NCBI GenBank assembly: GCA_963556195.1 | Contig: OY744532.1 | Span: forward strand, 104,444,083-104,508,082 | Direction of reading: 5' to 3' | DNA length: 64,000 bases | DNA from: Sepiola atlantica | Lineage: Eukaryota; Mollusca; Cephalopoda; Sepiida; Sepiolidae | Part shown: in pieces, positions 12,140 to 22,734 of the stretch | Layout of the letters: the number at the start of each line of letters is the position of its first letter | How positions within the stretch are numbered: position 1 is the stretch's first letter | Made by a program: the position numbers and the translations under genes | Notes under the pieces: model-generated | Told to the model about the DNA's origin: nothing | Database searches by the model: none | What the model saw: the letters and a program-made list of their open reading frames with translations, nothing else

Positions 12140-12334
12140 ACATAAACTACAAATTTAGACACCAGATCAGTTTTGAACATGGTAAAAATCCAGCTCCCAA
12201 AAAGTGACATTCTGGGTGTGGACAAACATTAACATTCTCTATGGCTACAAGGATTTTATTCTTAACTGATAGAGGACAGAAAAGGAGCAAACTGTAGTAT
12301 CTGTTCAGATACCAAAAAGGTCAAGAAACACAAA
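12140..12334 (-). mobile_element. U2-derived SINE, type B (copy B1)
   Basis: Minus-strand copy. The body shares AAATCCAGCTCCCAAAAAGT and the segment TTAACTGATAGAGGACAGAAAA with copies at 33 kb, 46 kb and 50 kb. The U2-like head is rearranged or deleted here: GTAGTATCTGTTCAGATAC is followed directly by AAAAAGGTC, with loss of the ACACTTTGCTCCTAG part. Confidence 0.55.
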
Positions 12335-12475
12335 GAAGCTTGTTGTTTACTGATGTGTTACTCATCTGTTCATGGTAGGTGTTCGACTGAGCTCCAATCC
12401 TTGTCACCTCTAAAATATTCACAGAAACAAAACTCGTCTGACTACAACCACAGCTAAACACGTTATCCTCTCTCT

Positions 12476-12510
12476 CTATTTATCTATCTATCTATCTATC
12501 TATCTCTTTC
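12476..12510. repeat. (TATC)n microsatellite
   Basis: Short run of TATC units. Confidence 0.85.
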
Positions 12511-12534
12511 ATTGTGTGTGTCTCTCTGTACCAA

Positions 12535-12780
12535 ACGGAACTTCTATGAAAAAAGTTTTCTTTCTAGGACATTACATCTGTTGAAGAAGATTTGCTTCCC
12601 AACCTACTACAGCATGTCCGCCTTCAAGTCTAATGTAAACAAATAATTATTGAGCTATCCTCCTGGAACATTAAGTCCTCTTAAGTAATTCTCTTCGCTA
12701 CTTACCAACTGTTTCTTATTCTATCGTGACGCCAATCATCGTTCTACCACGAGTGACCCCCGGACTTTTTTTTAATTCCG
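12535..12780 (+). pseudogene. Probable LINE 3' end fragment
   Basis: In shifting frames the sequence reads a FYEKSF-like start, then CFPTYYSMSAFKSNVNK, which matches the conserved LINE C-terminal order (…FLSRT…LWN.LP…FK..VN+…). The downstream ATCGTTCTACCACGAGTGAC resembles a 3' UTR. It is not the same subfamily as the 22.7-25.7 kb LINE. It may belong with the fragment at 52915-53185. Confidence 0.4.
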
Positions 12781-12981
12781 ATGTTCACTTAATACATTCA
12801 TTTCATCTGAAAAATATCCAGATCAGTCTTGTTTGACAAAAAGTCATTCAACACTTTACTGCTCTGCGTATTTCATAAAACTGAATCTGCTGATTAAACT
12901 GCGACTTGGAGCTATTTAAGAATGATCGGTGACTCTTTAGAAATCAGGACTCAGATCGACTCGCAACCGTAGTGATAATAT

Positions 12982-13365
12982 GTTGACCTTTTGGCCAAGA
13001 CCAAAGTGTAGTATCTGTTCCGATGGATACTGCACTCCATAGACTGGTATCGTCTTGGCCTTCGGGGGTTGATTTACGCCGGTCTATGGGACGGTCCTGT
13101 GCAGTTCTAGGAGGTCCACTCTTTCAGGCTTTGCCTCCCCTCTTTGGGGAGGAGTAAGTTTATTGCTTACTGCCTGAGGCGCCTCTACCGGGGAATGCCG
13201 ACGGGGCTGCCCAGGCAATTTTTAATGGCCAGAATGCTCACTTTCTCAGGCGCTGGCTTTTCAAGTCCCACTTTCCCGACCCGACCTTGGGTCACATCTT
13301 ACCTTGTGCGAGTAAGATAAAACTGGCCTTGTGACTAACCTCCCGGGGAGGTAAATAACCCATAG
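12982..13365 (+). mobile_element. U2 snRNA-derived SINE, type A (copy A1, full length)
   Basis: The head reads GACCTTTTGGCCAAGACCAA then AGTGTAGTATCTGTTC. This matches nucleotides ~10-44 of U2 snRNA (CCUUUUGGCUAAGAUCAAGUGUAGUAUCUGUUC), including the branch-point-recognition GUAGUA. It is followed by a ~340-base body unrelated to U2 (GTCTATGGGACGGTCCTGTG, CTCTACCGGGGAATGCCGAC and others) and ends in GGTAAATAACC. The 28-kb copy has the same order throughout. It is GC-richer than its surroundings. It carries no protein frame: the open frames inside are incidental. An RNA polymerase II or III origin cannot be decided here. Confidence 0.8.
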
Positions 13366-13527
13366 TGATAGTATGTGAAATATGTATGAGTGTGACATAG
13401 AACTGCATCCGATTGGATACGCCTAGAATTAAATTACGGATAACTAGTTAAATAGTATCATCGAATACTTCTCATAAATCGTTCTCATAACTTGTAAGGT
13501 TGTTTTTCATTCCATTCATATTTTCCC

Positions 13528-14427
13528 GTCGTCTAGTGACGTTAGGGTTAGGTCTTCTAGTAACGTTCGGGTTAGGGTTAGGGTTAGGGTTAGGGTCTTC
13601 TAGTAACGTTAGGGTAAGGGTTAGAGTCAAGGGTTTTCTAGTGAAGTTAAGGTTAGGGTTAGTGGTAGGTCTTCTAGTAACGTTAGGGTAAGGTCTAGAG
13701 TCAGGGTATTCTAGTGATGTTAAGGTTAGGGTTAGTGTTAGGTCTTCTAGTAACGTTAGGGTAAGGGTTAGAGTCAGGGTTCTCTAGTGACGTTAAGGTT
13801 AGGGTTAGTGGTAGGTCTTCTAGTAACGTTAGGGTTAGGGTCAGGGTTTTCTAGTAAAGTTAGGGTAAGGGTTAGGGTCAGGGTTTTCTAGTGACGTTAG
13901 GGTTAAGGCTAGAGTTAGGTCTTCTAGTAAAGTTCGGGTTAGGGTTAAAGTTAGGGTTAGGGTCTTTTAGTAACGTTAGGGTTAGGGTCTTCTAGTAACG
14001 TTAGGGTAAGGGTTAGGGTCAGGGTTTTCTAGTGACGTTAGGGTTAGGGTTAGTGTTAGAGTCTTCTAGTAACGTTAATATCTGGGTCATGGTTAGGGTT
14101 AGTGTCTTCTAGTGACGTTAGGGTTAGGGTTAGTGTTAGGGTCTTCTAGTAACGTTAGGATTAGGGTCAGGTTTAGGGTTAGTGTCTTCTAGTGACGTTA
14201 GGGTTAGGGTTTGGGTTAAGCTTAGGGTTAGGGTTAGGGTTAGGGTCTTCTAGTTACGTTAGAGTTAGGGTTAGGGTCTTCTAGTGACGTTAGGATTAGG
14301 GTAAGGGTTAGGGTCTTCTAGTAATGTTTAGGTTAGGGTTAGGGTCTTCTATTAACGTTAGGGTTAGGGTTAGGGTATTCTAGTAACGTTAGGGTTAGGG
14401 TTATAGTTAGGGTTTTCTAGCAACGTT
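13528..14427 (+). repeat. Telomere-like composite array (TTAGGG orientation)
   Basis: About 900 bases of (GTTAGG)n and variants (GTAAGG, GTCAGG), punctuated every 40-80 bases by a TCTTCTAGTAACG or TTTTCTAGTGACG linker. The linker occurs more than 15 times. The array is therefore a higher-order minisatellite made from telomere-like hexamers. The Leu/Val/Gly-rich ORF inside is an artefact. Confidence 0.95.
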
Positions 14428-14760
14428 CGTCATCATTTAAATGTAAAATAGTGGGAACGCCGAAAAGATTATCGCTAAAGATTTTATGTTCGCAGAGACA
14501 TTTTATCATGTAAAAAGGATGCAAGATTCAGACAGTAAACTTTTTGAGGCAATCTTCTTGATGAGACCGAAAACTTAGCAGATGTGACGTGGATCGTCGT
14601 TTGACAGTACGCCAAAGCGTCAGTCTGAAGGCGTTAAGAACTGCGATCAGATGTTTGAGATGGTTTGAAATCAATTTAAACGAAGCTATGCATATCTAAA
14701 AAGGACCTTTTTATCACCCACCTTGCCACCCCTTGCTGTTATACGACAAACACGAATTCA

Positions 14761-15264
14761 TCTGAATACACTATATCTGATTACATTAAGAATACGCTTT
14801 ATCTTATTACATTAAGAATACACTATATCTGATTACCTTAAGAATACACTATATCTTATTACATTAAGAATACACTATATCTGATTACATTAAGAATACA
14901 CTATATCTGATTACATTAAGAATACACTATATCTGATTACATTAAGAATACACTATATCTGAGTACATTAAGAATACACTATATCTGATTACATTAAGAA
15001 TACACTATATCTTATTACATTAAGAATACACTATATCTTATTACATTAAGAATACACTATATCTGATTACATTAAGAATACACTATATCTTATTACATTA
15101 AGAATACACTATATCTGATTACATTAAGAATACACTATATCTGATTACATTAAGAATACACTATATCTTATTACATTAAGAATACACTATATCTTATTAC
15201 ATTAAGAATACACTATATCTGATTACATTAAGAATACACTATATCTTATTACATTAAGAATACG
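14761..15264. repeat. 26-bp minisatellite, ~19 copies
   Basis: Unit: ATTACATTAAGAATACACTA plus TATCTG. Copies differ mainly by a G/T change (TATCTGATTAC versus TATCTTATTAC). The first and last copies share a GAATACGCTT variant, which suggests that the array edges are older than its homogenised interior. Confidence 0.95.
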
Positions 15265-15479
15265 CTTTCGGATCATCATTGTATGTCGTTGTTATACCGG
15301 CTTTTGCGTCTAGGTTGAATTTAACTCCTCCGTCAGAAAGATCACTACAGGCGTTGAACCACCGAGACGCCTGAATAGGACAGGTATAAAACGATACTGA
15401 TTTTTCTTGTTGGTCGCTCTTATCTTCCAGTGCGTTTAGACCTTTATAAGTGTGACTTGTTAGTAAATAGAATAAATAG

Positions 15480-15900
15480 TGGGAAACGGACGAAACCTTT
15501 CATACTATCTCAAATAAGGCGCGTTTGTTAAATGTGCAATTTTGGCGATGAATATGTTTGATCAAGCTGACCAAGCGTCCGATCAAAATTTTAGGACGAA
15601 ACATGAGAAAATATGAATACAAAAAAAAAAACACGCATATATAAAAAAAATAACGAGAAAATAATATCAAACGAAACATCATCGCCTCAAACGGAAATCG
15701 CGACGATTTCAGTCGAGTAAATGCGTCCGACAAATTGATTGTAGACAAATCGATAATCAATAAGTATGGACGCATGATTAGTAACATGTGACAAATCTCC
15801 GGAAATCGTTATTGATCCGGCGGTAACAAGCGATGCCTTTTGTCTTCTTTTTTCCGGTGTGATTCTCTGCGTTTTTTGTTTTTGTTTTCGGTGTCATGCT
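15480..15900. other. Unassigned stretch
   Basis: A minus-strand ORF of 95 codons (15500-15787) has no recognisable domain and a Phe/Leu/Ile-rich composition like the surrounding AT-rich DNA. I do not call it a gene. Confidence 0.3.
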
Positions 15901-16744
15901 TGTTTTAATTAGCTTTATAGAAGCGTCTAGTCAAATCTATGAGAAGCTTTGTCCGTCGATATGTCCATACGTATGTCACGCTTAAGCTTGACCTAGCATT
16001 TTTATGGCCGAGCGTTGATATTTAATGGACGCATCTTATGCCAATTTCGTGTACGCATATTGTCTCTGCCCTTTTGTCCGTTCGACGATTCAGTCCATCG
16101 GTCGGTCACGTTTAAGTCTTACATAGCATTTTAATCACTAAACGCACAGATCGAATGAACCTATCTGAAGTTAGATACGTCGATGATTGTCTATAGTACG
16201 CCGTTTCAGTCAGCCGGTCATGCTAAATTTAAAATAATATTTTCATCTATAACCGTTAGGATAAAATGGAGCCATCTTATTTGGGCCTCGTCAAAAGAAA
16301 TCTACAGTTGGTTAATCACGCCTGAGATAGAAATAGCATTTTATTGGTTCTGCTTCATTAATTCGAAATAGAATTTTCTTCGCTCTGTTTAGTCAAGTTT
16401 GAAATAAGATTTTCTTCGATCTGTTCCTCTTAAGTTTCACAAAGGAATTTCCTTTGTCTATTCGCTTACGTGACAGACCAAAGAAAATGCCATTTCCAAT
16501 AGAAATAGCATTTTCCTTGGTCTGCCATGTTTGTGTTTGAATAAAAATTTAATTTGGTCCGTCTCGTTTAAGTTCTAAATAACATTTTTTATCTGCTATC
16601 ATTCAGTACGATATATCATCTCTTTTTGTCTGTCTCGCTAAAATTCGAGAGTGCATTTTCTCTCTCTCACACACCATTTCTCTCTCTTTTTCAGACAACT
16701 TTTCTCTCTCTCTCTCACACATTTTTTCTCTCTCACTCTAACAA

Positions 16745-16878
16745 CTTTTCTAACCCTACCCCCTGACCCTAACCTCCCTAACATAAACCCTACCCACCTA
16801 ACCCCCTAACCCTAACCCCTTAACCCTAGCTCGTTAACCCCCTAACACTTACCCCCTAACCCTCTAACCCTAACCCCA
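16745..16878 (-). repeat. Telomere-like array (CCCTAA orientation), short
   Basis: About 130 bases of degenerate CCCTAA/CCCCTAA units directly abutting a mariner transposase fragment. Confidence 0.9.
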
Positions 16879-16879
16879 C

Positions 16880-17235
16880 ATGCTCATCAGGAATGCTTTC
16901 AAGGAGTTGAGGAAAGTCAAGGAGGCGGCTTTACATAACGAGCTCAAGACCGGGTCCGCCGTGATGCTAAGGCTTTTCTCTGATGAAATGAATTTCAACC
17001 AGGCAGAACGACAGGTGGATCTGCATACGAAGTGTTCCTCCTCCGTCATGGTTCTTGGCGTCATCTCCAACGATGAGGACCTCATTCCTCTATTCTTTTT
17101 TTTTAATGACCTGGGAGTCACCGCCGAGATCTACCCGAAAGTGCTGAAGAGCGTGGTAAAACCTTTTGTGGACGAGGTTGCCACCGGAAGCCCCAAGTCT
17201 TCCAGCAGAACTCCGCAGTTAAGTTGAAAATAGTA
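16880..17235 (+). pseudogene. mariner-type transposase fragment (IS630/Tc1/mariner)
   Basis: Central part of a mariner-like transposase. It contains LRLFSDEMNF, whose Asp is the first catalytic residue (usual block LIFSDEK.F). It continues with HTKCSSSVMVLGVISNDEDL, then FFNDLGVTAEIYPKVL and VVKPFVDEVATGSP, the order seen in this transposase type between the first and second Asp. After GSP the next conserved block (QVFQQNSA) continues only in another frame, so there is a frameshift at about 17190. The second Asp and the third catalytic residue are not preserved. No terminal repeats are visible: on the left the fragment touches the CCCTAA array, and on the right the 40-bp satellite resumes. 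It was probably trapped during satellite expansion. Confidence 0.65.
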
Positions 17236-17616
17236 TTTCCTTTGGTCTGTCACAATTGAGTTCAAAATAAGATCTTTTGGTCTTTCTCGCTTAAGTTCCA
17301 GATTCCATTTTTGGTCTGTCACACTTAAGTTGGAAATATGATTTTATTTGGTCTGTCTCACTTAAGTTCTAAATTGCATTTTCTTTAGTCTGTCACACTT
17401 AAGTTCGAAATAGCATTTTGTTCCTGCTTCGCTTGTTAAAAATTGCATTTTCCATGTTGGAATTAATATTTTCTTTGATCTATCAGACTTTACCTCGAAA
17501 TAGCATTTTCTTTTCTATACTTTATTTAAGTTTTATGTAGCGATTTCTTTGGTCTGTTTCGCTTAAATTCGAAATATGATATTCTTCGGCCCGTCTCTCT
17601 CATATGTTAAATACTA

Positions 17617-17780
17617 GGTTGTCCCAAAGTGTGTAAACATTTGGTTGTTCCAAAAGTTCGTTAACATTTGGTTGGAATATAAAGATGAAGAGAAGTATAA
17701 TAATATAAACGCAAACAAACAATTAAAAAATGCATAAAAATTCAATTTTTTGTAAGTGTTCACGAACGTCTGGGACAACC
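17617..17780. mobile_element. Small mariner-type MITE
   Basis: The ends GGTTGTCCCAAAGT and ACGTCTGGGACAACC are imperfect inverted repeats, flanked on both sides by TA (17615-17616 and 17781-17782). The TAGGTTGTCCCAAA end is typical of mariner elements. The ~164-bp interior has no ORF. An internal near-duplicate of the end (GGTTGTTCCAAAAGTTCG at 17642) is present. Confidence 0.7.
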
Positions 17781-18021
17781 TAATTGTATTTTATTTGCCC
17801 TCTTTCGCTTATAGTCGAACTAACATTTCCTTAGGTCTGTCACGCTTAAGTTAAACATGTTCGTCTCTTAACACTATCATTGAATGGTCGTATCTTAATT
17901 TATATGCGCCCAATCATGACTTGTTTGATCGGGTTGTCTGTATCACGCTTAAGTTCTAAATTGTATTTTCGTAGTTAAACGTGCAGATTAAAAAATGAGT
18001 TTCATTTTCTCCTCCAAGTTT

Positions 18022-18034
18022 CTAACCCTAAACC

Positions 18035-18070
<36 letters not shown>

Positions 18071-18259
18071 TCTTACCCCAACCCTAACTCTAACCCTCAA
18101 CCCTAACCCCTAACCCTAACCTTAACTCTAACCCTAAACCCTAACCCTAACCCTAACCCTAACTCTAACCCTCAACCCTAACTCTAACCCTAAACCCTAA
18201 CACTAACCCTAACTCTTACCCCAACCCTAAACCCTAACTCTAACCATAACTCTTACCCC

Positions 18260-18292
<33 letters not shown>

Positions 18293-18536
18293 CCCTTACT
18301 CTAACCCTAAACCCTAACTCTAACCCTAACTCTTACCCTAACTCTTACCCTAAACCCTAACCATAAACCTAACCCTAACCCTTACCCTAACCCTAACCCT
18401 TACTCTAACCCTAACCCTTACCCTGACTCTAACCCTAAACCCTAAACCTTAACTCTAAACCTTAACCCTAAACCCTAACCCGAAACCCTAATCCGAAATT
18501 CTAAGCCTAAACCCTAACCCTTACCCTAACAATAAG
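18022..18536 (-). repeat. Telomere-like array (CCCTAA orientation)
   Basis: About 515 bases of CCCTAA and variants (CTCTAA, CCTTAC, ACCCTAAA). It lacks the TCTAGTAACG linker found in the left array. Confidence 0.95.
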
Positions 18537-18544
18537 CCCCGTTC

Positions 18545-19330
18545 ATTACTCGGTCTGTAAGTGTGTCTTTTATATATTAATAAGTCATCAGTTATCAAGT
18601 CCAAAAGGTCACTCAAGAATAGAGACATATGAGACTGTCAATAATACGTAGAACAATAATATGAGAGGATTAAAAGCAATTGGTGAAATGACAGTATTTG
18701 ATTAATAAAAAAGATGGTTCAATAAGTATTTGTTGATATTTACCTGAAGGCAACTTTTGTTGTAGTCAGCTGATAAAACACTTCTGTGGTAGTGTGTTCC
18801 ACGGAAGTACTTGGAGTAAAAAAAATCTTGTTAGTGAGAAGTTCTCTTAAATGCTAGGAACACTTAGTAATAAAGAAAAGTTATTTGCAATGGCGGTAGC
18901 TAGACGAGTATCTTCGGTGAAGGTTATACTGGTAGATAGATTGATTGGAGCTCAGTAGAGAACCTACTATAAAAATAACGATAAAATACAGAATAGCAAA
19001 GTCTCTTCTGCCACAGAAGAAACTGTAGAAAAGAGGTTTGAAATCGTATTTTCAATCGGTAAATGCACAAATCGAATGGACGTATGTTATTTAAGATTTG
19101 TCCAAGAATATCTATAAGAAGCTCTGTCGGTAGGTCGATCGGTTGGTAGGTCTATCACACTTTAGTGTGACAGAGAATATTTGTGGGTTACGCTAAATTG
19201 GACTGATTACTTTTACTGTTACATACTTCTATGCATTACTAAGATTGTAACGCGCTTGCTCCGAAGCAGCAGCCAAATTGTGCAGCTCTCATGCTCGTAC
19301 ACTTCCACTCGTCTCCCGAGCTAATACCTC
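18545..19330. other. Unassigned stretch
   Basis: No gene recognised. A stray copy of the 40-bp satellite phrase lies at about 19045-19165. Confidence 0.4.
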
Positions 19331-19334
19331 TGGC

Positions 19335-19790
19335 ATTTGTTGATGCGACGTTGCCGACTTTTAATTGTATTTATCAAACGCAAGTGCTGACGAAGTTCCA
19401 CATCTTTTAAAGAAGACTGGTGGCTGGTGTGGTCGAAATGTCTTCGTTGACTGTGCCGTTCCTCATCTACGTTGTGTCAATGTATAACGAGATATGGTCT
19501 GGTGTCGCTTTTAGAACGGGTCGTAAATTTAGGAATGAGAAGTGCATTGTAAGAAAGAAAATGCAATCAAGGCTTTCGTTGACGCGGCGTTGCCGATTTT
19601 TGGCCGACTTTACTGGACGACAGCGATGACCAGGTGCAACTACTTAGAAGAAAACTGGTGTGGTCAAAACGGATTTCCGTTGTGTTTATTGATAAGGAAA
19701 TGCTTTTCATGGTCACTTCAGGAACTGGCCGTCAACTAAGGGATGAGACGTACATTGGAAGAAAATGAACTGTAGTTGGTTGATAGATAA
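19335..19790 (+). repeat. Decayed tandem duplication, unit ~235 bp
   Basis: Three anchors repeat in the same order: TTGATGCGACGTTGCCGACT (19340) versus TTGACGCGGCGTTGCCGATT (19578); AGAAGACTGGTGGCTGGTGT versus AGAAAACTGGTGTGGTC; and GAACGGGTCGTAAATTTAGG versus GAACTGGCCGTCAACTAAGG. Open frames of 65-69 codons run through it but match nothing I know. Confidence 0.6.
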
Positions 19791-19823
19791 CTCAATAAAT
19801 ATATTTCTCATTTAAAATAAATG

Positions 19824-19827
<4 letters not shown>

Positions 19828-19902
<75 letters not shown>
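19828..19902. repeat. (TA)n then (GA)n
   Basis: Compound microsatellite. Confidence 0.95.
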
Positions 19903-19903
<1 letters not shown>

Positions 19904-20081
19904 TCGGAAGTTTCTCAACAATTAAAACTATACAAAAAAAAACAAAAAAAAACTTAAGTCCCAAGTCGTTCAGTGGAAAATCACTCATGTAAGTCAATTT
20001 AATTTTTACAGTTATTATATTAGTTTGTATCTAACATTATTTAAGGGATCATCAGTTGTTTGCCATGAAAAACTGTTTCGG

Positions 20082-20084
<3 letters not shown>

Positions 20085-20137
<53 letters not shown>
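20085..20137. repeat. (TA)n microsatellite
   Basis: Pure TA run. Confidence 0.95.
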
Positions 20138-20140
<3 letters not shown>

Positions 20141-20320
20141 GCCTGACGATTCCCCCCGGGGATGAAACACGGAGCCTCTGTGTAGCTTGATTGCCATATA
20201 TATTTTCATTGCTTACTACCTAGTTCTACTTACGTATCGAGCACTGTTGAAGTGAATACTGAAAACTGACATATAAAAAATTATATCTCCTTATAATATT
20301 TTATGTGGATACATGAAGTA

Positions 20321-20443
<123 letters not shown>

Positions 20444-20444
20444 T

Positions 20445-22240
20445 AGTGAAACTTTGATGTGCATGAATACAAAGTCTCTTCTCCGGATTGAGAGCAGCTG
20501 TATTTGTCGATTAGTACACCAGGTTATATTTCAAAATAGCAATCTCGTATGCCACGTTTTACTTTGAAGAAATATTTTCATTATAAAACGCGCAGATTGA
20601 ATAGACGCAGCTTAAAAAATACACATTATTATTTCGGTACTTTTAGAAACATCAACCATTTATATTTTAGGTGCACTTTATATTCTATCTTCTATAAACG
20701 GACATACACATACGCTCTTTTTATCATATAGCATATATAGAATATATACAATTAGGATATTGCCTCTTTTTACATGAAATATAAATTCTAATCGATTTAA
20801 TCGATGTTATACAATAGATGGCCAGATATATTGGGGGTAAAACGAAACTTCATGTTAAATACCGCTCGTTTTCATTAAAGAATCATCTATGTTCATAATA
20901 TAATCACATAGCTGCGTTTGGTACAAATATGAAAAATGAAAATGGCTACCGATATTTGATCTCTAAATAAGTAAAAGTGATTCTGTTATTAAGTGGTATA
21001 CATTTGTGTTATGTATATATTTTAATTATGACCTTTTTCTTACGCAAGAAAAGTTGTATGTGGTATGTGCTTACTCGGAGTGCTTTCTCATAGTTTTTAC
21101 ATGAAAAGGAAAAAGCGTTTATTTATTTTGAGAATTTCCGATGTTATTCCACTCGAGTTATCTTTTATATTATAGTTAGATTTTAAAAAAAGAATCTTTA
21201 ACGGAGTTTTTATTTATTTATTTTGGGGTGGCGGTCGATAGTTAAATAAATAGGAAAACTCTTCTGTTTGTTATTACATGGCAAGCCATGATCTTTTAAT
21301 TACGTGTGTGTGTGCTCCGGTGTTTGGATCAACGAGATTTTGTTGATGATTTACGGAAAAATTGCTAAATTTGAATTGGTTTAAATTAACATTCTCCATT
21401 CGTCAGAATATATTACTCAGCCTTCAGCGACTTCTTGTTGAATAGAAGTCGCATGGTCTCTTTTTGAACGTTCAAGTTAGAGGTAGAGGTTAGGAGTTAG
21501 GGTTAAGTGTTAGGGTTAGGGTTAAAGTTAGAGTTAAGGGTTAGGGATTAATGATTAGGGTTAAGGTTATGGTTATAGTTTGAGTTAGAGTTATGGTTCC
21601 AGCCTCGGCATTCTTTTGAAACCAATTAAGAGTGTTTTCCTTGCTTTTGTACTATGTTGATTACAATATGAGGTGTAGGTCGAATAACAACGGACCACAC
21701 AAAAGTTGATCAATTATATGTAGATAACAAGACAAAACGACAACCAATATTTTGGCAAACGATCGCCGCACTATATACATATTTTTATTTTTAATTTAAA
21801 TACTACAATTGCTAAGTACCCTTTTCTTTTCAGAAAGTTTCATAAATATGTACGATGTGCTGTATTACTAATGTACGTCATTTGTACTAAGGTACATCAT
21901 TTGTGTATGGTACTACGATAACATAACAATAACAGTATTTCAAATCGCATTTAAGAAAATATTGATTTATATAAAAAAATAGGGGGGTTCTGATGTCTGG
22001 TTGTTAATTCAACTTAGGTAAATTAATGTGCTTCTTTTCTTTTCGATTTATCCGTTTGAATTACATCTTTTAAGTTATTTACATGGATTATTTTTTATAT
22101 TACCTCATGTTACACGAAAGCTAATAAATTATGTGCATTACCCCTTATTTTTATATATGTAATAAATAGTATTTCATTTAAGTAAGTTTAGATGTAATTT
22201 CAAACACATGTTCTCCACCCAACCCATTAAAACCGTTTGC
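20445..22240. other. Unassigned stretch with a short degenerate telomere-like patch
   Basis: No gene recognised. At about 21470-21600 there is a degenerate TTAGGG/TTAGAG run on the plus strand, a third small telomere-like patch. Confidence 0.45.
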
Positions 22241-22249
22241 ACATAATAC

Positions 22250-22600
22250 AGTAAGTTAGAACAACATCCGTACCATCGGTTTCAGATCTGGGAAATTCAG
22301 ACTTCGTCAGCGCAGTTGTTTAGCTTAATGAATGAAAAAAACGCCAACAATGTTCAAATATTTAAAAGATGTGTTTTTTTAAACGACTTTCTCGATCTTG
22401 GTTAGGAGGGTTCTGGTATATATTTGATAGCTCGGGGTTCGAATACTTTTCGCCGAGTATGTAAGTGTGCATTTTTCCATTCTCTAGGAGGTGTTTCAGC
22501 TAGGTAATACCTCCAAAATCTTTCTTTCTGTAGTGTGGGTGAACTTCTCAAGAGTGCTCGACCATCGGGTCTGCCAGTGTATTTTTGCCACACTTTCCGG
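22250..22600. other. Possible tRNA-like SINE remnant
   Basis: GGGGTTCGAATACTTTTCGC at 22434 contains a B-box-like GGTTCGAAT. The sequence around it has no ORF of known family. Weak call. Confidence 0.25.
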
Positions 22601-22623
22601 GGATCATTTTCTTTTTTTAAAAA

Positions 22624-22625
<2 letters not shown>

Positions 22626-22685
<60 letters not shown>
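22626..22685. repeat. (TA)n microsatellite
   Basis: Pure TA run just upstream of the LINE. Confidence 0.95.
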
Positions 22686-22688
<3 letters not shown>

Positions 22689-22734
22689 TTTACAAAATAA
22701 TAAAACAAACCTAAACCAGACACACAACAAAAAA

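Larger units (their letters stand above)
15930..17990. repeat. Degenerate ~40-bp satellite (GGTCTGTCACACTTAAGTTC)
   Basis: The phrase TTGGTCTGTCACACTTAAG + TTCGAAATAGCATTTTCTTT recurs many times with heavy divergence. Clear neighbours at 17349 and 17388 are 39 bases apart. Other copies lie near 15968, 16108, 16555, 16625, 17300, 17470 and 17560, with a stray one at about 19045-19165. The array is interrupted by CCCTAA arrays, a mariner fragment and a small MITE. Confidence 0.75.

Noticed and set aside
12982..13015. Functional U2 snRNA gene
   Set aside because: Only the first ~35 bases match. The Sm site, the stem-loops III/IV and the rest of U2 are absent and replaced by a repeated body.
13500..13691. 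Leu/Gly/Val-rich ORF in the telomere-like array
   Set aside because: Translation of degenerate TTAGGG repeats.
13528..18536. A true chromosome end
   Set aside because: The arrays are internal, degenerate, interrupted by linkers and of both orientations. Unique sequence continues on both sides.
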